Assembly: GCA_022841325.1 (NCBI GenBank)
Contig: JALHRS010000025.1
Coordinates: forward strand, 1 to 64,000
Source: Lysobacterales bacterium
GTDB lineage: Bacteria; Pseudomonadota; Gammaproteobacteria; Xanthomonadales; SZUA-5
DNA: 64,000 nucleotides
Direction: 5' to 3'
This document shows, piece by piece, positions 8,868 through 18,642 of this stretch. Positions within the stretch are counted from its first letter, which is position 1, and the number at the start of each line of letters is the position of its first letter. Below the pieces are notes generated by a model. That model was not told the origin of the DNA, made no database searches, and saw only the letters and a program-made list of their open reading frames with translations. The translations under genes were made by a program, and so were the position numbers.

Positions 8868-11800
8868 TCAACGTTCGGTACGCCAGCTCGCCGACATCTT
8901 CTGTTCGGTGCCGCTGATGCCTTCCAGCTCGATGTTCTCGGTGAGCCGGTAGCGCAGGATGACCAGCTGGGTGGCGTTGAGCAGGCTGGTGCCGTAACCG
9001 ACGAAGAAGCGCGGCGACACGTACTTGCCGACCACCAGCGCCGAGCCGATGGCGGCGCCGAAACTCTCGACGCCGGCTGAGACACCGATCTTCTGGCCGA
9101 TGCTGCCCGCCACCAGACCGCCGCCGGCTGACTGCAGCGCGCTGGCGTATTCGCCCACCTGCTGTCCGTCGGAACCGCTGGCCGTGGCCAGGGGTCGGCC
9201 GAGCACCAGATAGGACACGGTCTCCGACTGATCCAGCGCGGGATCGGAATACAGGCGAACCGCAGGCCGTCGGGCATTGCCGCGCACCTGCACGCCTACC
9301 CGCTGCCGGTCGATCTTCTTGACCGCGAGAATGTCCAGGCTGGGATTGTCGGCACGACCGGTGAAACCAAGGCGCCCGCGCTCGATATCCAGTTTCTGGC
9401 CATAGGAACTGTAGATGCCGGATACCAGCATCTCGCCCTGGGCCTGAACCGGCCTGCCGGGTCGCTGGGTGACGCGAATACCGCCGCTGAGCGAGGCTTC
9501 GAGGCCAAAACCGCGCAGATCCACCGCGGAAATGAAGGCCAGGCTGATATCGGCCTTGATCGGCAATGGCGGCGGTGGCGGCGGCGCATCGACGATGACC
9601 ACATCCTCCGAGGCCGGCACCGTCGGCGCAAAGCGGTCCAGATCGATCTTGCCCTCGCGCAGCAGAACGCCGCCTTCGATCTGGAAGCCGTCCTGGTTGT
9701 GCTTGATCACAAAGTTGCTGTCGCCGATCAGACGCACGGCCGGCAGATCGACCAGCGCGGCATTGTCGCCGCGGATCGTGACTTCGGTGGCACCATTCTC
9801 GTCCAGTCCGATCAACCCCTGCAGATGCAGGCGTCCGGGCGCTATGCCGAGATCGCCCTCCAGTCGCAGCAAGCCGTCATCCTCGAACAGCACGGTGAGC
9901 GTGCCGTCGCTGGCTTTGAGGCCGGCGGCCGGCAGTTCGAAGCTGAGGGCGGTGGCTTCGAGCTGTCCCTGCAGGCGCGACGGCTCGGTGAGCGGCGCAC
10001 GCAACTCGCCGGACAGCGCGCCGCGCATGGACTGGACTTCGGCGGTGAGGCCGTCCACCAGACTGAGATCCGTAATATCCAGGTTGGCCACATATGCACC
10101 CTCGGCCGTATTCAGACCGGTCGCGCGCACATTGATCTGACCGTGATCGAGCAGATTCAGGCGCGCACTGAATTCGGCGGCGGCGCTGTCGAAACTGGCC
10201 AGGCCGTCAAAAGCCAGCGGCTCTTCCAGGTGGGTGGCGCCGCGCAGCGTACCGGCCTCGATGCCGAAATCGAGTTTGCCGCCGAACTGTCCGGCAGGAT
10301 CCAGGCTGAGCTGACCGCCGCCACTGAGTTTGCCGGTCACGGTCCAGTCGCTGGCCGGCGCCCAGGCCTGCAGTTCGGCGAGCGCCAGTTCGACCAGATT
10401 GATGTCGATCAGGGTCTGCTCGGCGCTGCGCTGCAGGCCGATGCACGCCCGTGCCGGTTTGGCGCTCAGACAGAGCGGCGCCAGGCTGGTGGAATCCGCC
10501 GCCAGCCGCAGTGCCGCCGGTTCGGCCAGGGACCAGGCTGCGCCATGGATCGGTTCCAGTTCCAGCTTGTCGATCACGCCGGTCCAGACCTCGTCGACCA
10601 GCGAGCCTGACAGGCCCAGATCAATCCTGCCACGGGCTTCGCTGGCGACCAGCGACAAACGATGCGCCGCCTGGTTTCCGCTCAGGCTGAGCTTCAGCGG
10701 CTTGATCACGGCGCCGTCGCGAGTCAGTTCCGAAGCCGTCAGCTGCAGCGCCCAGCCGCTACCCTTGTTGATTTCGATCAGGCGCCCGCTGATGCCGTCG
10801 CTTTCGAAGTCGCGCAACTGCAGCGTGGCTTCGGTGGCATCCACCAGATCGGCGTCCAGCCGGGTGCTGATGCGGCCGCTCAGCTTGCCGTTCAGGGGAG
10901 CCAGCAGAGACAGGTCAAAGTCGTTCAGATCGGCGCTGATGACGGCGTTATCGGCCACATTCAGGCCAAGTTGACCTTGGCCCCAGCTCAGGTCCAGCTT
11001 CCCGGCCGTGGGACTGGCATCGGTTCCGTCCAGTGTCCCGGTCAGGGCAAAAGCCTGATCCCGCAGCGAACCCTTGAGTTCGATCCCGGTCAAGGACCAG
11101 CGCGCTTGCTCGCCGGGTGTGAGTGACGCATGCAGTTTGCCATCCAGCGCGCCCGGCCAGTCCGGTACCAGCAGGCCAGGATTGAGCGCAGCCACAGCAA
11201 GATCGGCCTCGATGCTGGTGCCGTCACCGAGGGCAATCTCGCCGGATACATCGACCCGACTCTGATCCCAGCTCAGTTGCGAGGGGGCGATGACGATGCG
11301 TTCCGGAGTGCCCGAAGCACTGAGTTCGATGGGCCCGGAGGCCTCTCCCTGATGCCAGCTTCCGGACAGCTCCAGTTGCCAGTCGTCGGCCCGACCGCCG
11401 AGCTTGAGATCGCCGTCCAGACGCGGCGCCGGTTTCGGCACATCGCCACGCCAGTCGCCGAGCCACAGGCCTTTCATCCGGCCCGTGATCTGCCCGGGTC
11501 CGGCTTCGGCCGACAGCGGCCAGAAACCGCCGAAGGACAAGCTGCCGATGGCGCGCGAGTTGAGTTCGGCCCGCTCCAGGTGGACCTGATTGTTCTCGAG
11601 TCCGATGCCGGCGATGGTCAGATTGAGGGTCTTGCCATCCACCGTGACCGGGCCCTGGATGCCAAGTTTCGCATCGGCATAGTCGAAACTGAGATCGATA
11701 TCGAGCATGCGCACCGGCGCGTCCAGGCCGAAACTCTGCAGATCGAGCGACTGCGCCCCAAAATGCCCCTGCACACCCGGCCTGTCCAGCGGCTGGGCCA

Positions 11801-12536
11801 GATTGGCTTCGAAATTCACTTCGCCACCGCCTTCCATGGACAGATCGACATTGACCTCGTCGAGATCGCCGGACAGCGTCAACTTGCCGCGATGGGCGAC
11901 GGCCGGCAGCGTCCACTCGCCCTCGCTGGCCAATTCACCGGCCCAGTCGGCGTTGGTATCGACCGCGGCACTGGTGCGCAGCGCGAATTCGCCCTGGCTG
12001 AGCGCCAGGCCCTCGACCTTCAACTTGCCATCGCGCAGGGCGATTTCGCGGGCGCCGACCGAGAACACCACTGGCGCATCGCCACCGAGATTGATTTCGT
12101 TGGCCAGCAATTCGATGTTGCGAAGCACTACGTCCACGGGCAGATCCAGACCACCAGGACGACCCACCGCCTCGGCTTCGACCTCAGCCGGAGTGTCACC
12201 GGACTCTTCGAAGGTGTAGCGGGCGCCCGAGAGCCGCAGTGACTGCAGACTGAGCTCGCCGCCCAGCAGCGCCCAGGGCTGCAGCTGCATGCGCAACTGG
12301 ACGGCGCTGATGCGCACGCCCGGGGCCTTGATCACCGGTGTGTCCAGCTCAAAACCCTGAGCCAGGTTGCCGCGCAACTGCTGGTACTCGATGCTGCCGC
12401 CAGCCGCGCCCAGCCCGCGCTGCAAGGTCCAGCCGAGCCCGGATTCGGTGTAGAGCAGCCAGTACAGCGCCAGTGACATCAACAGCAGCAACATCGCTGC
12501 CACGATCAGCAGCCATTTCAGGATGCGCCGCCTCAC
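8868..12536 (-). CDS. tamB: Translocation and assembly module protein TamB
   Basis: A 1222-residue inner-membrane-anchored protein close to the length of E. coli TamB (about 1259). An N-terminal membrane anchor (residues about 8-29) is followed by long beta-rich AsmA/TamB repeats. The C-terminal DUF490/TamB domain contains GGIRVTQRPGRPVQAQGEM, LGFTGRADNPSLDI and DQSETVSYLVLGRPL. TamB spans the periplasm and works with TamA in outer-membrane protein assembly and lipid transport. The start is GTG at 12536, whose last bases form the TGA stop of tamA (GTGA, 4-bp overlap), indicating tight translational coupling. Confidence 0.95.
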   Translation of the reverse strand: MRRRILKWLLIVAAMLLLLMSLALYWLLYTESGLGWTLQRGLGAAGGSIEYQQLRGNLAQGFELDTPVIKAPGVRISAVQLRMQLQPWALLGGELSLQSLRLSGARYTFEESGDTPAEVEAEAVGRPGGLDLPVDVVLRNIELLANEINLGGDAPVVFSVGAREIALRDGKLKVEGLALSQGEFALRTSAAVDTNADWAGELASEGEWTLPAVAHRGKLTLSGDLDEVNVDLSMEGGGEVNFEANLAQPLDRPGVQGHFGAQSLDLQSFGLDAPVRMLDIDLSFDYADAKLGIQGPVTVDGKTLNLTIAGIGLENNQVHLERAELNSRAIGSLSFGGFWPLSAEAGPGQITGRMKGLWLGDWRGDVPKPAPRLDGDLKLGGRADDWQLELSGSWHQGEASGPIELSASGTPERIVIAPSQLSWDQSRVDVSGEIALGDGTSIEADLAVAALNPGLLVPDWPGALDGKLHASLTPGEQARWSLTGIELKGSLRDQAFALTGTLDGTDASPTAGKLDLSWGQGQLGLNVADNAVISADLNDFDLSLLAPLNGKLSGRISTRLDADLVDATEATLQLRDFESDGISGRLIEINKGSGWALQLTASELTRDGAVIKPLKLSLSGNQAAHRLSLVASEARGRIDLGLSGSLVDEVWTGVIDKLELEPIHGAAWSLAEPAALRLAADSTSLAPLCLSAKPARACIGLQRSAEQTLIDINLVELALAELQAWAPASDWTVTGKLSGGGQLSLDPAGQFGGKLDFGIEAGTLRGATHLEEPLAFDGLASFDSAAAEFSARLNLLDHGQINVRATGLNTAEGAYVANLDITDLSLVDGLTAEVQSMRGALSGELRAPLTEPSRLQGQLEATALSFELPAAGLKASDGTLTVLFEDDGLLRLEGDLGIAPGRLHLQGLIGLDENGATEVTIRGDNAALVDLPAVRLIGDSNFVIKHNQDGFQIEGGVLLREGKIDLDRFAPTVPASEDVVIVDAPPPPPPLPIKADISLAFISAVDLRGFGLEASLSGGIRVTQRPGRPVQAQGEMLVSGIYSSYGQKLDIERGRLGFTGRADNPSLDILAVKKIDRQRVGVQVRGNARRPAVRLYSDPALDQSETVSYLVLGRPLATASGSDGQQVGEYASALQSAGGGLVAGSIGQKIGVSAGVESFGAAIGSALVVGKYVSPRFFVGYGTSLLNATQLVILRYRLTENIELEGISGTEQKMSASWRTER

Positions 12537-14356
12537 AGCTCTGGCCCGATGGTCAGATGCAGGCGTATGCCCGAGCCATCACCGGCGACTGGATGGGCCA
12601 GATCAACCCGCACCAGGCCCACCGGCGAGCGCCAGCGCAAGCCTGCACCCACGCCCACGGCCAGTTCGAAATCACCGACATTGAAGGCGTTGCCGGCGTC
12701 CACGAATCCGGCGAGACCGAAGTCGCCAAACAGATGCTTCTCGTACTCAAAGGTGCCCACCGCCAGATAGTGGCCACCGCCGACATTGCCGAGCGCGTTG
12801 GGCGGCCCCAGGGTCTGGTAAGCGAACCCGCGCAGACTGCGATCGCCTCCGGCGTAGAAGCGCAGTTCCGGCGGCATTTTCTCGAAGTCATCGGTCCACA
12901 GCGCGCCCAGGGCCAGACGCGCAAACCAGCGGTTGCGCTCTCCCTGGGGCCGCAGCAGCTTGGCCTCGGCGCGCATCTGCGCGAAGCCAGCGTCGCCGAG
13001 CCCGCCAGGTGCGCCACGCGCCTCCAGACTCAAGGACCAACCCTGCCGTGGGCTGAGGAAATCATCGGCCAGTCGCCGCGTCCAGCGCACTTCGGGGTAG
13101 AACAAGGTACTCGAACCGGGAATTTCACCCGCTACGAAGTCGCCGATCTGGGCCGCCAGACCGTAGGCAAAGAGCCCCTTGTCGTTCTCGCGAATCCTCG
13201 AAATCTGCAGGGTGCTGACCTTTTGCGTGGAGGTGTCGGTCTCCTCATCCCGGTAGCCCGCGCTGATGCCGATGGACTCACGATCCGACGCTCGCAGGGG
13301 AATCAGGTATTGGCCGCTCAGGGAATTCAGGCGCTGACTGAGTTCAGCGCGACTGGAGAACTGGTGACCCGACTGGTTGACCCAGCGTCGGGTCATGCCG
13401 CCGAGCACACCGACACCGCTATCGGTGCCGAAACTGACACCGCCGGTATAGACGCTACGCTTGGCCGGCGAGACCTTGACGACAATGGGCACAAGCTCGC
13501 CCACGGCATTGGGCTTGTCGGCGATGACTTCGACCTCGCTGAAGTAATCGCTGTCGAGCAGTCGCTGCTGCAGTTCAACAAGGCGATCCAGCCGGTAGGG
13601 CTTGCCCTGCTCATAGGGAAGGTAGCCGCTCAATACCTCATCGGGCAGCTGCGCACCCTGATAACTGGTCGGACCAAAAGCGAATCGCGATCCGGAGGCG
13701 AATTTCAGATCGACGCGGGCACTGTGATCGGCCAGCGTGACGGCGACGCGCTTGCGCAGGATTTCGGCGTCGAGAAACCCGCGCTCGGCCAGGGCGTCCT
13801 CGATTCGGGCCTTGCTGGCCTCGTAGATCCGATGGTCCAGTTGTGCGTCGACCGCGGGCGCAAACTCGGCCAGCGCCTGCTTCACCGCCTTGTCCTCCCC
13901 ACCCGGACCGTCCACCTCCAGGGAAACCTCGCTGACGGTGGTCGGTACCCCGGGATCGACCGTAAAGCGCGCCATCCAGGTCCCCTGGTCCAGCTCCAGC
14001 GTGCTCTGGACCTTGGCATGGTAGTAGCCAAAGGGCTGCAACGCCTTTCTCATCTGCGCGGGAGCACGCCCGTGGACGCGCCTGACCAGAGCGTCGCTGG
14101 CGTCGCTCCGAGACATCAAGCCCTTGAGTTCCAGCGATCCCGATACCGCCTGGCGCATCTCACCCTTGACCCCGGTGATGAAGATACGCACCCGCTGTTG
14201 ACTGCGATCCCTGGGCGCATCGCTGCCCGAAGCATCGGTCGGCGGCGCTTTCTCCTGATCACTCCAGAGCGTCGCGCAGGCGGGGAACGTCAGTACCATC
14301 GCGATCAGCAGCAGCTTCCGCAGTCCGGTTCTTCCAAGCTTGTGATTCAATATCAT
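12533..14356 (-). CDS. tamA: Outer-membrane translocation protein TamA (Omp85 family)
   Basis: A 607-residue Omp85 protein (E. coli TamA is 577). It has an N-terminal export signal, about three POTRA domains, and a C-terminal 16-strand barrel with GGDRSLRGFAYQ (family motif RGF) and a closing strand ending LHLTIGPEL. The signal ends in FPAC, which is not a proper lipobox, so I favour signal peptidase I. It forms the outer-membrane half of the TAM complex with TamB. The start at 14356 has AGG nearby. It is divergent from the Do protease gene, placing two envelope quality-control functions back to back. Confidence 0.95.
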   Translation of the reverse strand: MILNHKLGRTGLRKLLLIAMVLTFPACATLWSDQEKAPPTDASGSDAPRDRSQQRVRIFITGVKGEMRQAVSGSLELKGLMSRSDASDALVRRVHGRAPAQMRKALQPFGYYHAKVQSTLELDQGTWMARFTVDPGVPTTVSEVSLEVDGPGGEDKAVKQALAEFAPAVDAQLDHRIYEASKARIEDALAERGFLDAEILRKRVAVTLADHSARVDLKFASGSRFAFGPTSYQGAQLPDEVLSGYLPYEQGKPYRLDRLVELQQRLLDSDYFSEVEVIADKPNAVGELVPIVVKVSPAKRSVYTGGVSFGTDSGVGVLGGMTRRWVNQSGHQFSSRAELSQRLNSLSGQYLIPLRASDRESIGISAGYRDEETDTSTQKVSTLQISRIRENDKGLFAYGLAAQIGDFVAGEIPGSSTLFYPEVRWTRRLADDFLSPRQGWSLSLEARGAPGGLGDAGFAQMRAEAKLLRPQGERNRWFARLALGALWTDDFEKMPPELRFYAGGDRSLRGFAYQTLGPPNALGNVGGGHYLAVGTFEYEKHLFGDFGLAGFVDAGNAFNVGDFELAVGVGAGLRWRSPVGLVRVDLAHPVAGDGSGIRLHLTIGPEL

Positions 14357-14485
14357 GGCCTAAACATAGCGCGACTGGCGTCAATATGGACTGACGCCGA
14401 TGGCAGCGACCTGAACCCTTCGGGCGGTCAGCCTCGGAGCTGCGCCAAGAATCGTTAAATCTGCCTGATCGGCTTGGCCAGTCAC

Positions 14486-14512
14486 GGAACCTGAACGCAG
14501 ATTGCGGTCTAA
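14486..14512 (+). promoter_or_regulatory. Sigma-E (RpoE)-like promoter of the Do protease gene
   Basis: A GGAACCT at 14486-14492 and GGTCTAA ending at 14512 are separated so that GGAAC-type -35 and TCTAA -10 lie 15 bases apart (14493-14507). This closely matches the known extracytoplasmic-stress consensus GGAACTT / TCTAA. It is 40 bases upstream of the start codon of a DegP-type protease, a classic sigma-E target. Confidence 0.7.
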
Positions 14513-14551
14513 CCGCGCTGTCCCCTTCCCTTACAAGAAGACCCTGACCCT

Positions 14552-16036
14552 ATGTCCCAGACCCGAGTTGGAGTGGTTGTGACCCTGGTGGCCATCGCGA
14601 TCGGAGCCGGTCTGTATGCGCAATCCGGCACACGTGCCGAAGCCCAGGCCACGGAAATGTCGCGTCCGGCAGAATCGACTGCCGCGATATCCAGCGGCGG
14701 CATCGCCCTGCCCGATTTCCGCGACATCGTGCGCCGCAATCGCGAAGTCGTCGTACAGATCGCGGTGCGCGGCCAGGACCGCCGCTTTCATCAGCAGTTC
14801 GGCGATGAGAGCCCCTTCGGCGAGTTCTTTCGCCGCTTCGGAATTCCCGGCAACCCCGGCGCCCCCGATGGCGGTGGACAGGCCCCGGAGCGCCGCGGTT
14901 CGGGCTCGGGCTTCATCATCAGCAGCGAGGGCCGCATCCTGACCAATGCCCATGTGGTCAAGGACGCCGACGAAATCACCGTGACCTTGTCGGACAATCG
15001 CGAATTCAAGGCCAAGGTCCTGGGTTCGGACGAACGCACCGATGTCGCGCTGATCGAGATCGAGTCCAGGGATCTGCCAGTCGCGAGGCTGGGTGACTCC
15101 GACCAGATCGAGGTCGGCGAATGGGTGCTGGCCATCGGCGCACCCTTCGGCATGAGCTACACCGCTACCCAGGGCATCGTCAGCGCCACCGAACGCCAGT
15201 TGCGCGAAACCTATGTGCCCTTCATCCAGACCGACGCCGCGGTCAATCCTGGCAACTCCGGTGGTCCGCTGTTCAACGCCCGGGGCGAAGTGATCGGCAT
15301 CAACTCGCAGATTCTGTCGGGCAGCGGCGGCTACATGGGGCTGAGCTTCGCCATTCCGATCAACACCGCCACCCTGATCGCCACGCAGCTGGCCGACAAG
15401 GGCTTCGTCGAACGCGGCTATCTCGGCATCCAGTTCCAGCCCGTGGGCGGACGTGAGGCCCGAGCCTTCGGCCTGGATCGCCCGCGCGGCGCGCTGGTGG
15501 CCTCGGTGGAACCCGGCGGCCCGGCCGAGAAAGCCGGCTTCAAGCGCGGCGACATCGTGCTCAGCTACAACGGCAAGGTGCTGGAGACTTCGGGCGAACT
15601 GCCGCCGCTGGTGGGCGCAACCCCGGTCGGTGCCAAGGCCAAGGTCAAGGTGCTGCGCGACGGCAAGACCAGGGAACTGACCGTCACCATCGGCAAGCTG
15701 GACGAAGAGGCCGTGGCCGGCGGCAGCAGCGGTCCGCGTGGCGAGCCCGCCGAGGAGCGTGAAAGCCGCCTCGGCCTGGCGCTGTCCGATCTGACCGACG
15801 AACAACGCGAACAGCTCAAGATCGACGGTGGCGTGTTGATCACCGCCGTGCAGCCCGGCCCGGCCGCGCGCGCCGGTCTGGCGCGCGGCGATGTCATCCT
15901 TGAAGCCAACCGCAAGAAGGTCGATTCGATCAGCGCCCTGCGCAAGGCCATCGAAGACGCCGACGAGAACGACGCCACCCTGCTGCTGGTCAAGCGTGGC
16001 GCCGGCTCGCTGTTCATCGTGATCGAGCCCGAGTAA
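14552..16036 (+). CDS. Do-family periplasmic serine endopeptidase (DegP/MucD type)
   Basis: A 494-residue HtrA-family protease. N-terminal signal or anchor (residues about 7-24), trypsin-like domain with the catalytic triad H134 (TNAHVV), D164 (RTDVALI) and S236 (GNSGGPL), then two PDZ domains (starting near residues 285 and 405). It degrades or chaperones misfolded periplasmic and outer-membrane proteins. A sigma-E-like promoter lies 40 bp upstream and the tamA-tamB operon is divergent. Seven-base repeats start at the base after the TAA stop. Whether the N-terminus is cleaved (LYAQS) is unclear. Confidence 0.95.
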   Translation: MSQTRVGVVVTLVAIAIGAGLYAQSGTRAEAQATEMSRPAESTAAISSGGIALPDFRDIVRRNREVVVQIAVRGQDRRFHQQFGDESPFGEFFRRFGIPGNPGAPDGGGQAPERRGSGSGFIISSEGRILTNAHVVKDADEITVTLSDNREFKAKVLGSDERTDVALIEIESRDLPVARLGDSDQIEVGEWVLAIGAPFGMSYTATQGIVSATERQLRETYVPFIQTDAAVNPGNSGGPLFNARGEVIGINSQILSGSGGYMGLSFAIPINTATLIATQLADKGFVERGYLGIQFQPVGGREARAFGLDRPRGALVASVEPGGPAEKAGFKRGDIVLSYNGKVLETSGELPPLVGATPVGAKAKVKVLRDGKTRELTVTIGKLDEEAVAGGSSGPRGEPAEERESRLGLALSDLTDEQREQLKIDGGVLITAVQPGPAARAGLARGDVILEANRKKVDSISALRKAIEDADENDATLLLVKRGAGSLFIVIEPE

Positions 16037-16099
16037 CGGCTGGTTGCTGGTTGCTGGTTGCTGGTTGTTGGTTGTTGGTTGTTGGTAGTTGGTGCTCGG
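16037..16099 (+). repeat. Heptamer array directly after the Do protease stop
   Basis: Nine 7-bp units run without a gap from the base after the TAA: CGGCTGG, TTGCTGG three times, TTGTTGG three times, TAGTTGG and TGCTCGG. Every unit ends in GG. The period is 7, so no frame is kept across it. The array is non-coding and probably in the 3' untranslated region. It resembles the array after the SDR gene at 20248 (TTGTCGG in sense). Confidence 0.9.
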
Positions 16100-16104
16100 C
16101 TCTG

Positions 16105-16197
16105 GTAGCCCGGGACTGCGCGCAGCGCTGCCCGGGCGGTACCGCGCCAAGACCCCGGTGAGCCGCTGCGCGGCCGATCCGGGCTACACGAGCAGCC
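16105..16197. repeat. GTAGCCCG...CGGGCTAC palindrome
   Basis: A 93-bp imperfect palindrome, GTAGCCCGGGACTGCG... to ...GATCCGGGCTAC, with an internal GCAGCGCTGCCCGGGCGGT segment. Copies of the same family are at 8554-8640 and 63392-63473. It fills the gap between the Do protease and pgm genes. Confidence 0.8.
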
Positions 16198-16331
16198 GAA
16201 TCTCCGCCAAGCCACGGGTCGGCAGATCCATAGCACCTGCCTGCAGGTGCTTCTGCTATACCGGCGGCCATCGTTCAACGGGATTGATCGCGCAAGGCCG
16301 CGATCAGCTCCAAGGCCGGAGTAGCCCCATC

Positions 16332-17978
16332 TTGACCACCGAACTCAGCCCGCTGGCCGGGCAAAGCGCAGCACAGTTGCCGCTGCTTGATGTCGCCGCA
16401 CTGCTGACCGCCTACAGCGATCTGCGCCCCGACCCGACCGAGGCCACGCAGCGGGTGTCCTTTGGCACCTCGGGCCATCGCGGACGCGCGCTGTCGCGCA
16501 GTTTCAATGCCTGGCACGTACGCGCCATCGCCCAGGCGGTGTGCGAATACCGCTCGGCGCAGGGCGTCGACGGCCCGCTGTTCATCGGTTGCGATACCCA
16601 TGCGCTGTCGCAGCCGGCCTTCGAAAGCGTGCTCCAAGTGCTGGCGGGCAATGGGGTGCACGCCATGATCTCGCTCGGTGGCGAATACACGCCCACGCCG
16701 GCGGTCTCGCACGCCATCCTCAGCCACAACCGCGGACGCAGCCGGGGACTGGCCGACGGTCTGGTGATCACGCCCTCCCACAATCCGCCCGAATACGGCG
16801 GCATCAAGTACAACCCCACCGACGGCGGTCCAGCCGGCACCGCGATCACCCGCTGGATAGAGACCCGCGCCAATGCACTGCTGCAGGCCGGCCTAGCTGG
16901 CGTACGCAGCCTCACCTTCTCTCAGGCGCTGGCAGCCGACACCACCCACAGCCATGACTACCTCGGCCTGTATGTCGCTGATCTTTCGGCAGTTCTGGAC
17001 CTGGACCTGATAGCAGCGGCCGGACTGAACATCGGCGTCGACCCGCTCGGCGGGGCGGGATTGCGCTATTGGCCGCGGATTGCCGAGACCTACGGCCTGC
17101 AGCTGAAGCTGGTCAGCGAGGAGCTGGATCCGACTTTTGCCTTCATGAGTCTGGACTGGGATGGCGCCATCCGCATGGATCCATCCTCTGCCCATGCGAT
17201 GCAGCGCCTGCTCGGCATGTCCACCGACTTCGACATCGCCTTCGCCTGCGACACCGATTACGACCGCCACGGCATCGTGACCCCGAGCGCCGGCCTGCTG
17301 CCGTCCAATCACTATCTGTGCGTGGCCATCGACTATCTGTTTCGCCAGCGCAACGGCTGGGGCGCGAGCGCCGCCATCGGCAAGACCGTGGTCAGCAGCG
17401 CGCTGATCGATCGGGTGGCGGCGCGCCTGGGCCGCGGCCTGTTCGAAGTGCCGGCCGGCTTCAAGTGGTTTGCCGAGGGCTTGCATCGCGGCACGCTCGG
17501 CTTTGCCGGTGAGGAAAGCGCCGGCGCCACTTTCCTGCGCAAGGACGGCAGTGCCTGGACCACCGACAAGGACGGCATCACCGCCGCCCTGCTCTCGGCC
17601 GAGATCACCGCCCGCTGTGGCCGCGATCCGGGAGAGCTCTACCGCAGGCTGACCGAGGAACTCGGTGAGCCTCTGAGCCGGCGTGTCGAAGCCGCCGCCT
17701 CTGGACCGCAGCGCGCACGACTGGGCAGCCTCAGGGCTGCCGATCTGTGCAGTCGTACCTTGGCCGGTGACCCGATTCAGCAGATTCTGGATCGAGCCCC
17801 CGGCAATGACGCAGCGCTGGGCGGCATCAAGGTGATCACCGCACAGGGCTGGTTTGCGGCGCGCCCTTCGGGCACCGAGGACATCTACAAGATCTATGCG
17901 GAGAGCTTCCGCAACGAGGAACACCTGGATGCGATCGTGCAGCAGGCGCAGCAGGTGGTCGACGCCGCGATCGCCTGA
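16332..17978 (+). CDS. pgm: Phosphoglucomutase (alpha-D-glucose phosphate-specific)
   Basis: A 548-residue phosphohexomutase, almost the length of E. coli Pgm (546). It interconverts glucose 1- and 6-phosphate, linking glycolysis with glycan and polysaccharide synthesis. Visible motifs: FGTSGHRG near residue 45, the phosphoserine loop TPSHNPPEYGG with S149, the metal loop CDTDYDRHG, the sugar loop GEESAGA and the phosphate loop RPSGTEDIYK. I chose TTG at 16332 (LTTELSPLAG) because it aligns with the family N-terminus and a GGAG lies 12 bases upstream; no ATG occurs until well inside the domain. The longer upstream open frame reads through repeats. Confidence 0.93.
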   Translation: MTTELSPLAGQSAAQLPLLDVAALLTAYSDLRPDPTEATQRVSFGTSGHRGRALSRSFNAWHVRAIAQAVCEYRSAQGVDGPLFIGCDTHALSQPAFESVLQVLAGNGVHAMISLGGEYTPTPAVSHAILSHNRGRSRGLADGLVITPSHNPPEYGGIKYNPTDGGPAGTAITRWIETRANALLQAGLAGVRSLTFSQALAADTTHSHDYLGLYVADLSAVLDLDLIAAAGLNIGVDPLGGAGLRYWPRIAETYGLQLKLVSEELDPTFAFMSLDWDGAIRMDPSSAHAMQRLLGMSTDFDIAFACDTDYDRHGIVTPSAGLLPSNHYLCVAIDYLFRQRNGWGASAAIGKTVVSSALIDRVAARLGRGLFEVPAGFKWFAEGLHRGTLGFAGEESAGATFLRKDGSAWTTDKDGITAALLSAEITARCGRDPGELYRRLTEELGEPLSRRVEAAASGPQRARLGSLRAADLCSRTLAGDPIQQILDRAPGNDAALGGIKVITAQGWFAARPSGTEDIYKIYAESFRNEEHLDAIVQQAQQVVDAAIA

Positions 17979-18004
17979 TCACGGCGTCAGCACGGTCTCT
18001 GGAT

Positions 18005-18352
18005 TCAGATTTCTGCCGGCCGCGTGTCATCGGCACGGCGGCGATCTTCCAGCCGACCGAGCTGACTGTCGATCACCCGCAGCAACTTGCTGGTGGCGCC
18101 ACTGACCGACAGGTCCAGGGTGGCGGCGTGATGGGTCACGGCCACCGGCTGACGCCGTTCCAGACGCGCCTCCAGGGTGCAGCGATGATCATGCTGCCCG
18201 TTCTTGTCACCGTTCTCATCGCTCAGATGAACCTCGATCCGGGTGATGTGATCACTGATGCGCGCCAGCGCGCTGCTCAGATCTGCACTCACTCGGGCCA
18301 CCAGCGCCTCGCGGGCTTCGATATGGTGACCGGCATTGACCTGAATCTGCAT
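18005..18352 (-). CDS. HPF/RaiA-family ribosome-associated protein
   Basis: A 115-residue protein of the ribosome hibernation/stress factor fold (beta-alpha-beta-beta-beta-alpha). It begins MQIQVNAGHHIE, has the RIEVHLSDENG strand, and a C-terminal helix SKLLRVIDSQLGRLEDR. Family members bind the 30S decoding centre in stationary phase or stress and block translation or promote dimer formation. A strong ribosome site, AGGAGA, precedes the ATG at 18352. It converges on pgm with only 26 bp between the stops. The histidine-rich HDH segment in the middle is unusual; which subclass it belongs to is not clear. Confidence 0.8.
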   Translation of the reverse strand: MQIQVNAGHHIEAREALVARVSADLSSALARISDHITRIEVHLSDENGDKNGQHDHRCTLEARLERRQPVAVTHHAATLDLSVSGATSKLLRVIDSQLGRLEDRRRADDTRPAEI

Positions 18353-18642
18353 GGTTTTCTCCTGTGGTAATCGCTCGGCCTACAAGGCCAACCCGAGCAA
18401 GATCGCGCACGATCGCGGTGCTCTGGTGAAAGGTATATCAGGAAGTCATGGGCGATCTTCGCATTTGGATCAATGTTACGCCTCCGCGTGAATCCTGGGC
18501 GCGGGCGTGACCAGCGTGTGAAATCCGGGCGCAAAAACGCCCTCAACAGCGCAACGATTGCAAATGTAGACCAATGACCACTGGCGCTGCCGCCTTGTGC
18601 ACTGCAACATAGGCTTTGCACCAATTCGGGGAGCGCGCATCC

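Noticed and set aside
16089..16331. An N-terminal extension of phosphoglucomutase starting at TTG 16089
   Set aside because: It reads through the heptamer and palindrome repeats and has no Pgm similarity; TTG at 16332 fits the family start.
18598..18606. A TGC-ACT-GCA site as a PhaR operator before phaZ
   Set aside because: The match is short and the gene's regulator is not in the window, so it is not reported as a site.
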